A DNA stretch of 64,000 nt, taken from NCBI GenBank assembly GCA_947172415.1, contig OX359194.1, forward strand, positions 2,976,001 through 3,040,000. Reading direction: 5' to 3'. The DNA comes from Chondrosia reniformis (Eukaryota > Porifera > Demospongiae > Chondrillida > Chondrillidae). This document shows, piece after piece, positions 12,205-23,500 of the stretch. The number at the start of each line of letters is the position of its first letter. The stretch's first letter is position 1. The notes beneath the pieces were generated by a model. It did not search any database, was not told where the DNA came from, and worked only from the letters and a program-made list of their open reading frames with translations. The translations under genes and the position numbers were made by a program.

Positions 12205-12955
12205 CAATCAAACGTTTCGACCTCAATCCAGAGGTCCTAATCAGTGATAATAATTACAACCAAATGGCAAGGTGGCTTATATATTACAGTATGGGGCAAA
12301 AATCTATAAAAATGTGTGAGGGCATATCCATAACAATAAGTGGTGCAATAGTATAGTAAAACACATATAAAAGTCTCCACAAGGATCCCACACCGGCCCA
12401 AGAAAGGAAGATGAACTCACTCCTCCTAAATCTCATGAGATCAGGTGCTATACCGGAACCCCTTTATCAGTGGTTGCGCAGTTCAGCAGGAAGGGTCCCC
12501 CGTTTGTATGGATTGCCTAAAGTTCACAAAATTGGAGCGCCACTCAGACCTATTGTATCTTTCACTGGATCCCCTACGTATTGCATTTGATTACAATCCG
12601 GTCCCCTTTGGTGGGTTTGTCTGGATCACATATTAAAAACTCTGCAGCCTTTTCCTCCTTCATTGCAGGGCAAACCCATTCTCCGGAGATTGCTCTGGTG
12701 TCGTTTGATGTTGTCTCTCTCTATACCGAGGTTCCCACAGACTTGGCGGTGAGAGTGGCATTGGATCGTCTTCAGGATGACCCCTCTTTCTCTCAGCGCA
12801 TGGCACTATCGCTGGTTGAGGTGACACGGCTGCTTACATTCTGTCTTGATGCCACTGATTTGTCATACTATAGGGAGGTTGCTACCGTCAAATCTTTGGA
12901 ACAGCCATGGGGTCATATGGGCTGCATATACCAGACCTGCCTCTGTCAGGGCTAG
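12205..12955 (+). mobile_element. Penelope-like element fragment: reverse transcriptase with upstream hammerhead-like motif
   Basis: From about 12,372 one frame reads DPTPAQERKMNSLL, then RLYGLPKVHKIGAPLRPIVS up to a stop near 12,590. Reading continues in the next frame with SFDVVSLYTEVPTDLA and, after another break, FGTAMGS near 12,895. These are the characteristic RT motifs of Penelope-like elements (LPKVHK, FDV-SLYT-VP, FGTAMGS). The copy ends just after FGTAMGS, so the catalytic YADD region and any GIY-YIG endonuclease are missing. At 12,205-12,250 a minus-strand motif with GAAACG and a CTGATTA core matches the degenerate hammerhead family. This fits the terminal ribozyme-bearing repeat of such elements. 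Confidence 0.8.
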
Positions 12956-12959
12956 ACTT

Positions 12960-13265
12960 ATAGAACATGAGTGAAACTTCTTCAAAAAATGAGACTGTCT
13001 CTTAAATGCTTGAGATGAATTTTTTTAAATCACTTGTAATGTGTAAATGAGTTGGCAGTTCACATTAAATCAATTGCAAATTGGGAGCTGTGGCATTCAG
13101 ACACATTCTGTGAACAGTATTTATATAGCCTTCTATTATAGCAATATACACAAAAAAACATAACACAAGAATGGTGTTCAATTGCAAGTATAAGTATTAT
13201 ACTCTCAATGCTGCATCTGTATATTTTTTCTAGTCCTTTTATATGTATAATACACACATATACCC
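12960..13265. other. no gene recognised
   Basis: AT-rich sequence between the Penelope-like fragment and repeat X copy 2. No feature was seen. Confidence 0.35.
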
Positions 13266-13640
13266 CGTTGCTGGGGCAACCACCTGTGTATATATTTCGT
13301 AACCGGGGTATAACAGGATTTAAGAAGCTATATACTGCCATCAGATTCTTAAATCCTGTTATACTCCTGCCCAAATATGGTAAACTATGACGTTTCTACT
13401 TGTAGGGTGGACAATTCTCCTTACATTTAGGAGAGTTGGAGTAGTCAGGGCAAGAGCATTCTATAAAGTCGTCAGCGTTTAAGCCAAACTAACCAGACGC
13501 CAGATGAGCCATCCTGAAAGTCCCGCCAAAATAACGATAAGAAGCAAAGGAGTATATATCACTTATTATGCGCCCTCGTGACTCGTACGTATAAAACCCA
13601 TATACACCTCAGCGCCGTGGTATAACTAATACATAATTCA
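13266..13640 (-). repeat. dispersed repeat X, copy 2
   Basis: Same organisation as 8986-9340: the 'taacaggatttaagaagc' inverted pair, then on the minus strand a small ORF related to MAQLASGCFC.. but interrupted by stops. It is followed downstream by an inverted copy of repeat R and then repeat Y. Confidence 0.6.
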
Positions 13641-13734
13641 AAATTAATTATAATTTTAAAGTACTCAAGGGACATCATTTAACATATCTAAAGGTCTTGG
13701 CCTTTTATGTCCTTGTGCATGTGCATGCTACCAA

Positions 13735-13990
13735 ATTGGTCTCTTTAACTCAGTTGATAATGTGATGCGTTCAAGCAAACATTGGTATTCCTAGTTCCCT
13801 CTCAAGCCGCAAATCAAATCTGCTGTGATTATTGGCTGAGACCCATTTAAGACTGAAACATGTTGATATTGGCATGCATCCCGATGCATCATCTTCAGTC
13901 TATACTAAGGTGTGAATAGGTAATTGGTAGACCATGTGTTCTACGTTGTATTAAAAAGTGTGCAGAAGTTGAGAATTTCATGATTTTTCA
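13735..13990 (-). repeat. dispersed repeat R, inverted diverged copy
   Basis: The reverse complement resembles 7860-8000 and 47,790-47,930 (shared 'atgatgcatc', 'tctcagccaataatcac' and 'cttagtatagact' runs). It is more diverged than those two copies. Confidence 0.6.
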
Positions 13991-14111
13991 AGCTTGCATG
14001 CAGCAGTACTAGTGTGACCCAAGACTTGTACTGTAATTATCCTAGGATTCATTTGCATCTCTATAAATGTGTAACTTGCACTGTCTAGTACTTGATTGGA
14101 ATTAAAATTAA

Positions 14112-14320
14112 ATAGTGGACGCTCGGCTTGCTTTTGTTTTCTAGCTTAGCATTAGCTTTCTCTTCCTTAGCGTCAAACATTGAACAAACAAAAAAGGATT
14201 TAAAAATCTGCACAAAAACTTTTTCTACAAGGTATGGCCTTGAAATTGACAGCAATTAAGCAACTACCAGAACAGTTAACCAGATATCTATGAACCAGCA
14301 AGTAGTTTGAGTTTGCATGG
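14112..14320 (+). repeat. dispersed repeat Y, copy 2 (uninterrupted)
   Basis: This aligns with 9655-9881 plus 10,438-10,455 and so shows the pre-insertion state of the site occupied at 9882-10,437. A (TA)n tract at 14,365-14,425 follows. Confidence 0.6.
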
Positions 14321-14344
14321 GGGTGCCTGGCGCTCCATGATTTT

Positions 14345-14350
14345 TTTATT
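14345..14350 (-). promoter_or_regulatory. candidate poly(A) signal of RABL2
   Basis: On the minus strand this reads AATAAA, about 155 nt after the RABL2 stop codon. It is the nearest consensus hexamer I found. Confidence 0.35.
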
Positions 14351-14502
14351 ATTACAAGATGTATAGACATATATATATATATATACAGTGCAAGTTATAT
14401 ATATTATATATATATATATATAATTTTACTGTCCAAAACAGCATACAATAACAACAACAAACAGGTCAAGGTGTAGAGGTTCTGCAATATAAATGGACTC
14501 AT

Positions 14503-17500
14503 TCACGTTTCTTCTGACTCTAGATACTCATCATCCTCTTCCAAACCTGCCACCTCTCTTTGACTACCTTCTGGTAAAACAGGTTGCACTTTAGAAAGAT
14601 CATCCATAGACTATGATATATATAGAAATACAAAGTAATATGTAGCAGTAAGTATTAGGCTTGTATGCAGTATAATTCTGATACAATTATATTATATTAT
14701 CAGGCATACATTAAATATTACACATGTACGCATGTACGTGTGGTAGAAATATTTGATGTCAATTACATGTTTTGATAATATCAGAGAGTACGGTAGTACT
14801 CTCTAAGTAGGGATCGCGGAAAAAATATGGCCGCCCTATTCAATGTATTATTAATTAACACCTAATAAATCAACAGCGATAGGTTTTTTGCTTGTATTCG
14901 AGTGTTTGCAGTCGTTTTTGCATGCTTTTCTAAACGCCAAAACATGTTTCGATGCTCTACAACCTTCGCAAAATGGTTAAACCAAAATAGGCCAAATTCT
15001 GAAATTCTTCATTTTTTCTTCTTTTTTATTTTTCAAATGAGCTAGCGCTAACATGCGAACTTACGCAGGTACATACAAGTACTAAATCGTCATGAATGTT
15101 TCAGAACTAGGGAATAGGCTACCGTAGATTTCAACACACCCTATGCGAAGCGTGTTACTTTTTAAGGTGCCAAATTTAGGGCCTCTTCGAACGCCATGTT
15201 TTAATTAAGTTTCAAATTCTCTATATATACCGTATATGTCCGAATAGAGGCCCCGGCCTCTATAAAATTACCTAAATTTTAGTCTGATACCTAGCCTTGC
15301 TTCCAATATAAAATCAGTTTCTCTTCACGCGCGGGGAGGAGCATGGCCGTCAGTCCAGATTCGCAAGCGCCTACTTTTGTCGCGAAAGAGAGCGTTGTTA
15401 GAGGCCACCATGTGTACAAGATAGTCTGGACCCAGTCATCGGAGAGCTACTGCCGCTGAAAGCTGAAGACAACAATGAACACGATGATCACGCTGTCGCA
15501 GTGGTGAAGGGCGGTGAAGTTATTGGTCACGCGGTCTATCTCCAGGATAGCCTGGTTCTTCCTGCAGCGCGGTGGCAACATCACTTGTCGTATTACAGGA
15601 AGAAGGAAGGTGGGAGTTGGACTGAAAGTGCCTTGTGTTTATATATACCTTTTGTGGCTCAATCAAAGCACTTGATAAACTAAGTAGGCTATTCTGTGAG
15701 GACACTCATCCACATGCACAGACTCATTCCTGTCCACAGTAACTCACTGATAGTTCATTGAAGTCAGTAATTTAATTTCATGATACGAAACCATTCCGAA
15801 AATCATAAGTGGACGAATGCTCAAGCATGTATGCAATGATGCCATATTATGCTACCACATGCAGGAGCACATAATTAAGATAATTAAGACTACATACATA
15901 ATGGAATAGTATACAAGCTAAGTCATCTATTGTTAATATATATGTAGTACTGTTCAAGCATAGTTAAGTGCACTTGCTGCAAAGCCATTTCTTACATGTA
16001 GCTGCAGGCGAGGTTTCACAAGCACCATGGAAGCGTTCTTTGCAGCTTGAACATGCTAGCATCGTTTCCCCTGGTTGCTCAGGCATTCTGCATAAACAGT
16101 AGATGGGGACTGCTTGCATTGCTCTGATTTTGCCTGCATTGCACATGTGCACTTCAGTGTATGGAAAAATCTCCATTTTTCCACTGATGAGGCATCTCCT
16201 GAGGTGTGCTCGCATTTTGTGCTGGCTAAAGACATAGCACTCTGGGTGCTTCCCCTGAGCCAAGGCAGTGGCAAAAGCAATGGCATAGACCCCACAATCA
16301 CTCGCACCAGACTGCACTGGCACGTCCATGAATTTCAGGGTGATCTCTGCCTCCTTTGTAGACAGAATGCCGGCAATCTGGGATAGCAGTGCCGTACCAG
16401 CTGATGAGTACAGGCTATCGTAGATACTGACAGTTGGGTGTACTGTACCAATTGTTGATACAGTGACCCAGTGGCCAATTCCTGTATAGAGGATTTGGAC
16501 AAACTCTCCTGCCTTGACGTCAAAGTTCATTGTCAGCCCAGATGTCACTGACTGAAACCCTGAGATTACATATGCCCTCTGAAGCAGCTTTTGAGCTGCA
16601 TCCATGATGGAATCTGTCAGCCATCCCAAGGGGCTAAGACACTCTTGATCTACCTTGAGAAGACCAAGCTCTGGGATCCACCTCTCCGCTGGTTTGTGCA
16701 CTTGTGTCTTTTCTGCATCGATTGGGTTACCTTTGTTGATGTCCTTGGCCGCCATTCTCTGCCTCTGCACTCTCATCAGTTTCTTTGCAGCCTGGTTACC
16801 ATGCTTTCTCTTCTTTGGAAGAGGCAATTTCCCAACATCAGCATCATTATCTGCCTTCTCTTCCTGATGGTCTTCACCTCTGCCTTCCTGATGGTCTTCA
16901 CCTCTGCCTTCCTGATGGTCATCCTTCTTGCCCTCCTGTTGGTAATCCATCCTGTCCTCTTGACAGTCACGTTCACTGTCCTTAAGATGTTCCTCTTCCT
17001 CAACATCTCCTTCTTCCTCATCTCCTTCCTGATCATCATCTTCCTCATCATCATCTTCCTCATCATCTCCTTCCTCCTCATAATGATCATCTTTATCAAT
17101 GCAAGCTTCGTTGTTGTCAACTTCATCACTGTCCTCATCACTTGCAAACGGATCCTGAGTTAGGCTCTTAGTACTGCCACTAGCATGAAGCTTCTGCGTC
17201 TCTTCTTCAAGTCTGCTTTTGCCTGTGGCACAAGGCTGTCCTGCTTTGAAACAGTGAATACAGTTGTCATCACTGCCATCTGTGGAGGTGGTGATGGCAC
17301 AAGTAATGAAAGAATCTTTCACCATTTGAGTAGGAACAGCTTCCCAGCTGGACTTCACCCACTGGCATAGCAAGGCGCGAGATGGGTGTTTCAGATTTCC
17401 TCCTTGTGTGTACTGATGGTCAGCTGGGTCAGCATGCCAGGAGTCGTAGAAGCTTCGCAGGTTGCTTTTGAAGCATGCATTCCACACAACGTCTGCAACC

Positions 17501-20500
17501 TGGATGAACTTGGTGCATCCTCCTGGAACAATTGCTGTGTGGAGACGTAGGCGCACTGTTTCTGCCCCGACTGCTGCACTGGTGTGGCAACGGTATGCAT
17601 CCCACACAAGAAGTCGTTTGTTGAAAGAGACGGCCCCAACAATACTGGACAAATAGTCAATGGTGAGTGTGTCATTCATCCATCCATTGGAGCTAAATCG
17701 TACCACAATGCCAGGGATTTGTTCTAGTTCCTTTCTGAGTCTTGTACCTTTCCCCTTGAACACAACAAAGGGCTTCATCTTCATCCCATTAGCACGTGCT
17801 GTGAGAACGACTGTAAAATGGTTCTTCTCATGTCCTGTTGATTTTAGTGGCACGGAACGTTCACCACGCAGTGCAACTGTGGTGTCTGAGGGCATATCCA
17901 TCCAGCATGCTGTCTCATCCATGGTGAAGATACTGTCCTGTGGATAGCTGTGATGAATCTGGAGAGCTCGAAGTCGTATGATGAAGCTCACCAGTTTTGG
18001 AATGCAGTCATCAGGTGTTGTCTGGCTCACTGTTGTCTTCCGTCAAAGAGATAAACCCTTGCGCTTCATAAAACGACGTAGCCAACCTGTAGATAGATCA
18101 TTGATAATCTTATTTCAACTGGGAGACCAATAGAGTTAGCTATTGTACATTCCATGTACCCAAACAATGTTAATACTGCACAAATTGATACTATTTTAAA
18201 GTAGCCAGGCACTGTAGCTAGCTATATAGGCAGTTCAGTTGCATGTTTAGGCAGTTGTATTGCCCTAGTGTAGCATTCAGGCTAACCTGTACTGGCATGG
18301 AAGTCCTTAGCACTGGACAACGATCTGGCCTGCTGCTGAATCAACTTGCGAGACACACGAAGGTTGCGACCACGCAATGCCACTATCCAGCTGAACAAAG
18401 CATCCTCCAAATCGACATCTAGCGCCTTTCTCCCTGCTCCACCCTGCCGCTTTCGCGAGGACGTTCCCTTCTTCTTCAAACTAGCCAATACCTCCTTCTG
18501 TTTATACCACTCGCGAATTCTCTTGCTGTCCACGCCCATCTCCCTCGCAGCCGCTTCCTTGCTCTTCTTCTCTGCGCACTCAACGGCTTTCAATTTGAAG
18601 GAGACATCGTACGACTTCCTCTTAGACGTAGACGTCGACATCGTTCGCTTGCAGCAAGAATCTCACGCGTAGCGGCTGTCGCACCTCACAGTTGCGCACA
18701 CGGAGCACAAACCGTGTCGATCTATATAGGCCTTGCGTAACGATCCGGCGAACCTGGCCTCTATTCGAGACCCGGCCTCTATTAAAGAATTGGCCTCGGC
18801 ACCGCCGGCCTCTATTCAAGTTCCAGCCTCTATTTGAGCCCGGTATCTATACGGACATATACGGTAAATAAGTAACTTGAGTTAGAAATATTTCTGGTAC
18901 TGCCGCCCCCCGCGATCGAATTACTTAGTCGCTTTGCAGGGCCTATATATAGTCGTATTCTTAACGATTATGGACCCTTTAATATCCTTAACTGAATGTT
19001 AAAGAACGGTAGAAGACTTATTTGACAAATTTGGGACCTTTTCGGACGCCTTTTTTTTAATTTAGAGCTCTCGATTATATTGTCTATTCTGGTACTTTAT
19101 TTCGAATTTTCGCCAAAAAAACTTTGTTAATAAGAAAAAAGGAGCAATACAAGTTAAATAAAAACATTCAAAAACGAAGTTAAAAGTAGGGATGGCACTA
19201 TAACAGTGATTGGCACATCTAGAAAAAGTAATGAAACGAGAAAGTGATCATATGGTAAGGCTAACATTGCAGAAGTGGCATACTGAAACTTAACTATACA
19301 CATCACTTCTATGTTTGGGCGCATCGATCACTACTTCTAGTATATCCATGATGCACCCAAACATAGAAGTGATGTGTATAGTTAAGTTTCAGTATGCCAC
19401 ATCTGCAATGTTAGCCTTACCATATGATCACTTTCTTGTTTCGTTACTTTTTCTAGATGTGCCAATCACTGTTATAGTGCCATCCCTACTATTAACTTCA
19501 TTTTATATCAATGAACCAAGGATTTCAAAAGGTCAATAAAAAGCACTTTTTAAGTCTAGTTAGTAGTGGCTTGTTTCATCATAACAAAACTAATATACAT
19601 GTAGAATATCCGGTGCACATTTGCATGAGGCTAGCTTGCTGATCAGTCTGAGTGTACATTTGAGGCTAGCTTGCTGATCAGTCTGAGTGCACATTTGCAT
19701 GAGGCTAGCTTGCTGATCAGTCTGAGTGTACATTTGAGGCTAGCTTGCTGATCAGTCTGAGTGCACATTTGCATGAGGCTAGCTTGCTGATCAGTCTGGG
19801 TGCACATTTGAGGCTAGCTTGCTGATCAGTCTGAGTGTACATTTGAGGCTAGCTTGCTGATCAGTCTGAGTGCACATTTGCATGAGGCTAGCTTGCTGAT
19901 CAGTCTGGGTGCACATTTGAGGCTAGCTTGCTGATCAGTCTGAGTGCACATTTGAGGCTAGCTTGTTGATCAGTCTGAGTGCACATTTGAGGCTACCTTG
20001 TTGATCAGTCTGAGTGCACATTTGAGGCTACCTTGCTGATCAGTCTGAGTGCACATTTGAGGCTAGCTTGCTGATCAGTCTGAGGCATGCAATCTACCAG
20101 TGTATAATGCAGATATACCTACTCATACCTCCAACTCTCTCATTATCTCATCCATAATATCCGTTGAATTCTCCTTATAAGCAACTGCAGCCTTGATAGC
20201 ATCCTTGAATACCTACATGTACATACATACGTACATACATATTAGACAGTATTAAGTATTATAATAATATACAGATCCATAGAGTCAGAATGAATACCTC
20301 GAAAAACTGTTCATCTATAATGATAATCATCTAGACTGGATGTGCATGGTGCTGCCAGATTATTGAGAATTATATATAAATCACAAATACGTACATATAT
20401 AAAAAGCTCTCTCCAGGTTTAGTTCCAAAATAGGCTTTTTTAAAAGAATAGGCACAACATGTAGGAAAAAGGTGTATTAGATGTTTCATGTACGTATATA

Positions 20501-23500
20501 GTACATGTGTCAGTAGATATGAGTAAGAATCTGTAAAAGTAAGAAAATTGCAAATATTTGATGCTTATAATGGCTGCAATGTATACAGTGGATTCCATTT
20601 AATTGCATAATCCGCTTATTTACATAAAATTATCTAGAACTGATTCATTTTATATATTAAACTGTACTTATTACATTGCTTAATCGAATAAAAGTTAATC
20701 GATTAATTTGGTTATTACCATAAAAATTAGCCTTTACTATACAAACGTATGTGCATAGCATCAATTGCTGGGCAAAGGAACAATTATTATGCATAAACGT
20801 GTCCTATAGCGTGAAACATATAGTAAGATGGCTGCTCACTTTTTTGAGAAGCAAATGTATTGACAGTAACAGCTTAATTGTTTAGGTTGCCGCCAATACA
20901 ATGACAAACTTTATACTGGTTAAACATAGAAATGAGGTGCTTTCAACATATAAAAATATTCACTCCTAGAGGATTCACACACAACTATGTACAGTACCAA
21001 TGTTTTAAATTCTTAGTAAAGTCTCTGTGAATGAACCTTTAAAATATGTATAAATCTAGCTAAATCAGAACAACGATAATTTTCAGCAGTTCAGTTATAA
21101 GTATTAGCAGATGGACCCGCCGCCCTTCGGGCAAGTCCTCCCACTGACGGGCCATACAATACCTACTCGATGCCAGTGCATGCACTGTACCATGGCTACT
21201 TCAATGCCAGCACACCATACAATGGCTATTTGAATGTCAGCTGAATTCGAACGTCTGTTAAACCAATGTGAAAAAAACAGTAATACTAGGTATATAAAAA
21301 CTCCATGACTGGATATATTTGCAGTTTCAAAGAAAACAGCAGTGGAAGTGGAGCAGCAGATCAGTACATGATCAGTTCTGTGCAATCTTCAGGTGTCCCT
21401 CCATAATCTTGCAGCGTTTCGTCTCGTTTGGTGCAAAGGCGCGGAAGGAGATACGTATAGGGCACTAATGTTTTTACCCTTAGATCCATTATATATAGAT
21501 AAATCACTTACAGGTAATTACAAATTTTTGTGAGACTTCATTGCTATCATACTACGTAGCTCTTAATCAATACATCTTCGATATACATATATGAGACATA
21601 TTCAATCTCACCTTAACTACATTAGTACCATCTGATGCAGAGACAAAGTGAAATGGAAGATGATTCTTTCGCGCAAAATTAAAGCTCTTTTGGGTCACTT
21701 TATAGTCAACTACAAAGATATTAGGAATAAAAACAAATGCCAGACTGCTTAAATATATATCACATTGCAAAACAATCACCCATTTGGCCAAAGTAATATC
21801 TTTACACATTACATGTAAATTACTGTATCTATCGCACCATATTCTGAAACTAAGGTTATCATGCATATGAAGCTAAGGAAACTTAAAGAAAACTAATAAC
21901 TTAGGGCAAACCTAAAACAAGTGTGTTGACTTAACGTCACTCAAGCACTTACAATAATCATTATTACCATAAAATCAGTACATATGTATATATTGATAAC
22001 TAAAGGTTAAAGTTCCGTTTAAATACGACTAAATGTAGCTTAAGGAAAAAAAAGTACGTACTTTATGTATGCACATGATCCATTTACGGTTACTACATAT
22101 CCACTATAAACCTATGGAGCCTTGGATGAAAACCATAAAATAACGTATGGACCTAAATTTTTGTGGGACTAAACTTTTGCAGTTTTCGGTTTTTCACATT
22201 TTTTGCGTTTTTATTTTCGCAGATGCTTCCTCATAATATTCCAACTTTCTCTAACTGGTCGACACAATTACGTAGTCCCTTTAGTGGTGATTCCTGGTCC
22301 CAAAAATGTTGCCCCAACTCACAGTAGCCATATTGCGAACTATGACATCATTGCGTTCTAAAATGGACGTACCTGGTAATTTCACTTTCACTTTTAAAGT
22401 TCTATAGTCTAAATTTTTGTGGGACTAAACTTTCGCGGATGGCTGCCAATCTGCAAAAACCGCGAAAGTTTAGTCCCACGAATATTTAGGTCCATATGGT
22501 ATTGAATTGACTGCAAAAACAAATTTAAGGAAATCATTAAAATCCACTCAAAATCTGACCATTGTTCTAACAACATAGCAAATATATATGTACATATATG
22601 ATGCATGCTCACCGTCAATCTTATTAGCAACTAGCATACAGGGTATCTCTGGTCTGTGGTACCGGAGCTCCTTGTACCAGTTGGAAAGGTTCTTATAGGT
22701 TATCTTCCTAGTCACGTCAAACACAAGTATGCAAGCATGTGCCTGGTGGTAGTAGGTAGCATGCATGCTATTGAAACGTTCCTGTCCAGCTGTATCCCAG
22801 AAATCTACGAAATAAATAAAAAGATGAAGTTAGGACAATTAATAAAATATTACATTTGAGGACTTATAAAATCATCAATTCAAGAGCTGTACAGCATATA
22901 CGTACGTAAGTGCAAGGAAGCATGCAAACAGGAACTACATATAGCTTTGCTTTCTCATTTGAGAAAACAGACTTTTATATTTCAATTTCCATATAGTGTT
23001 TCTGTCACATTATAATATAGTTATCTGCACATGCAATTACATAAAATTTTAAAACTTATGTATACTTAAAAGTGGCACTTACTGTAGCACCTTAACCAGA
23101 CAATAGCACCTTACCTTATCAGAGAAAATAGCTAATTCAACTGCCATGGAGAAGAGGTTGATAAAAGACTTGATTACATGAATCATCTAACACACCATTT
23201 TTCAACATGCTACATCTACTTTAGAGTAAAGGACTAATCCTAGTGTGACCTTTGGAATAGGGTAGTTCTTCTCCACTGGGCCAGACAGCTGTTTCTGGGA
23301 ATTCCACCCTTCATCAGTGCCTATGGGTCTTCTTCTTGATCTTAAATTTGTGAGTCCTTGGCTCACTATACAAAATCTAGGGGCCTTATATACACAATTT
23401 TGGTAACAAAGGTTGAATTAGGTGTAGGTGCATGTATATGACATGCATGGACTGTAAGGTGGCCTACTTGATATTATATGTGAAACATATCGTTATGACT

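Larger units (their letters stand above)
15228..18866 (-). mobile_element. pogo-like DNA transposon (DDE-Ulp1-PHD transposase plus HIRAN ORF)
   Basis: The element is bounded by inverted ends starting CCGTATATGTCCG (15,230 on the left; reverse complement ending at 18,864) and flanked by TA on both sides, the target duplication of Tc1/mariner/pogo elements. Inside are a two-exon transposase on the minus strand and a convergent, frameshifted HIRAN-domain ORF on the plus strand. The right subterminal region (about 18,745-18,840) repeats the box AATAGAGGCCGG several times (minus-strand sense), and one box lies next to the left end. These are probable transposase-binding sites. It sits in RABL2 intron 6 in the host gene's orientation. 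Confidence 0.85.

Noticed and set aside
16591-17163. Plus-strand hydrophobic ORF with many Leu/Ile/Phe
   Set aside because: It is the antisense of the acidic linker of the transposase (GAA/GAT repeats read as TTC/ATC).
19614-20084. CRISPR array
   Set aside because: The units are contiguous tandem repeats without unique spacers, and the context is an animal intron.
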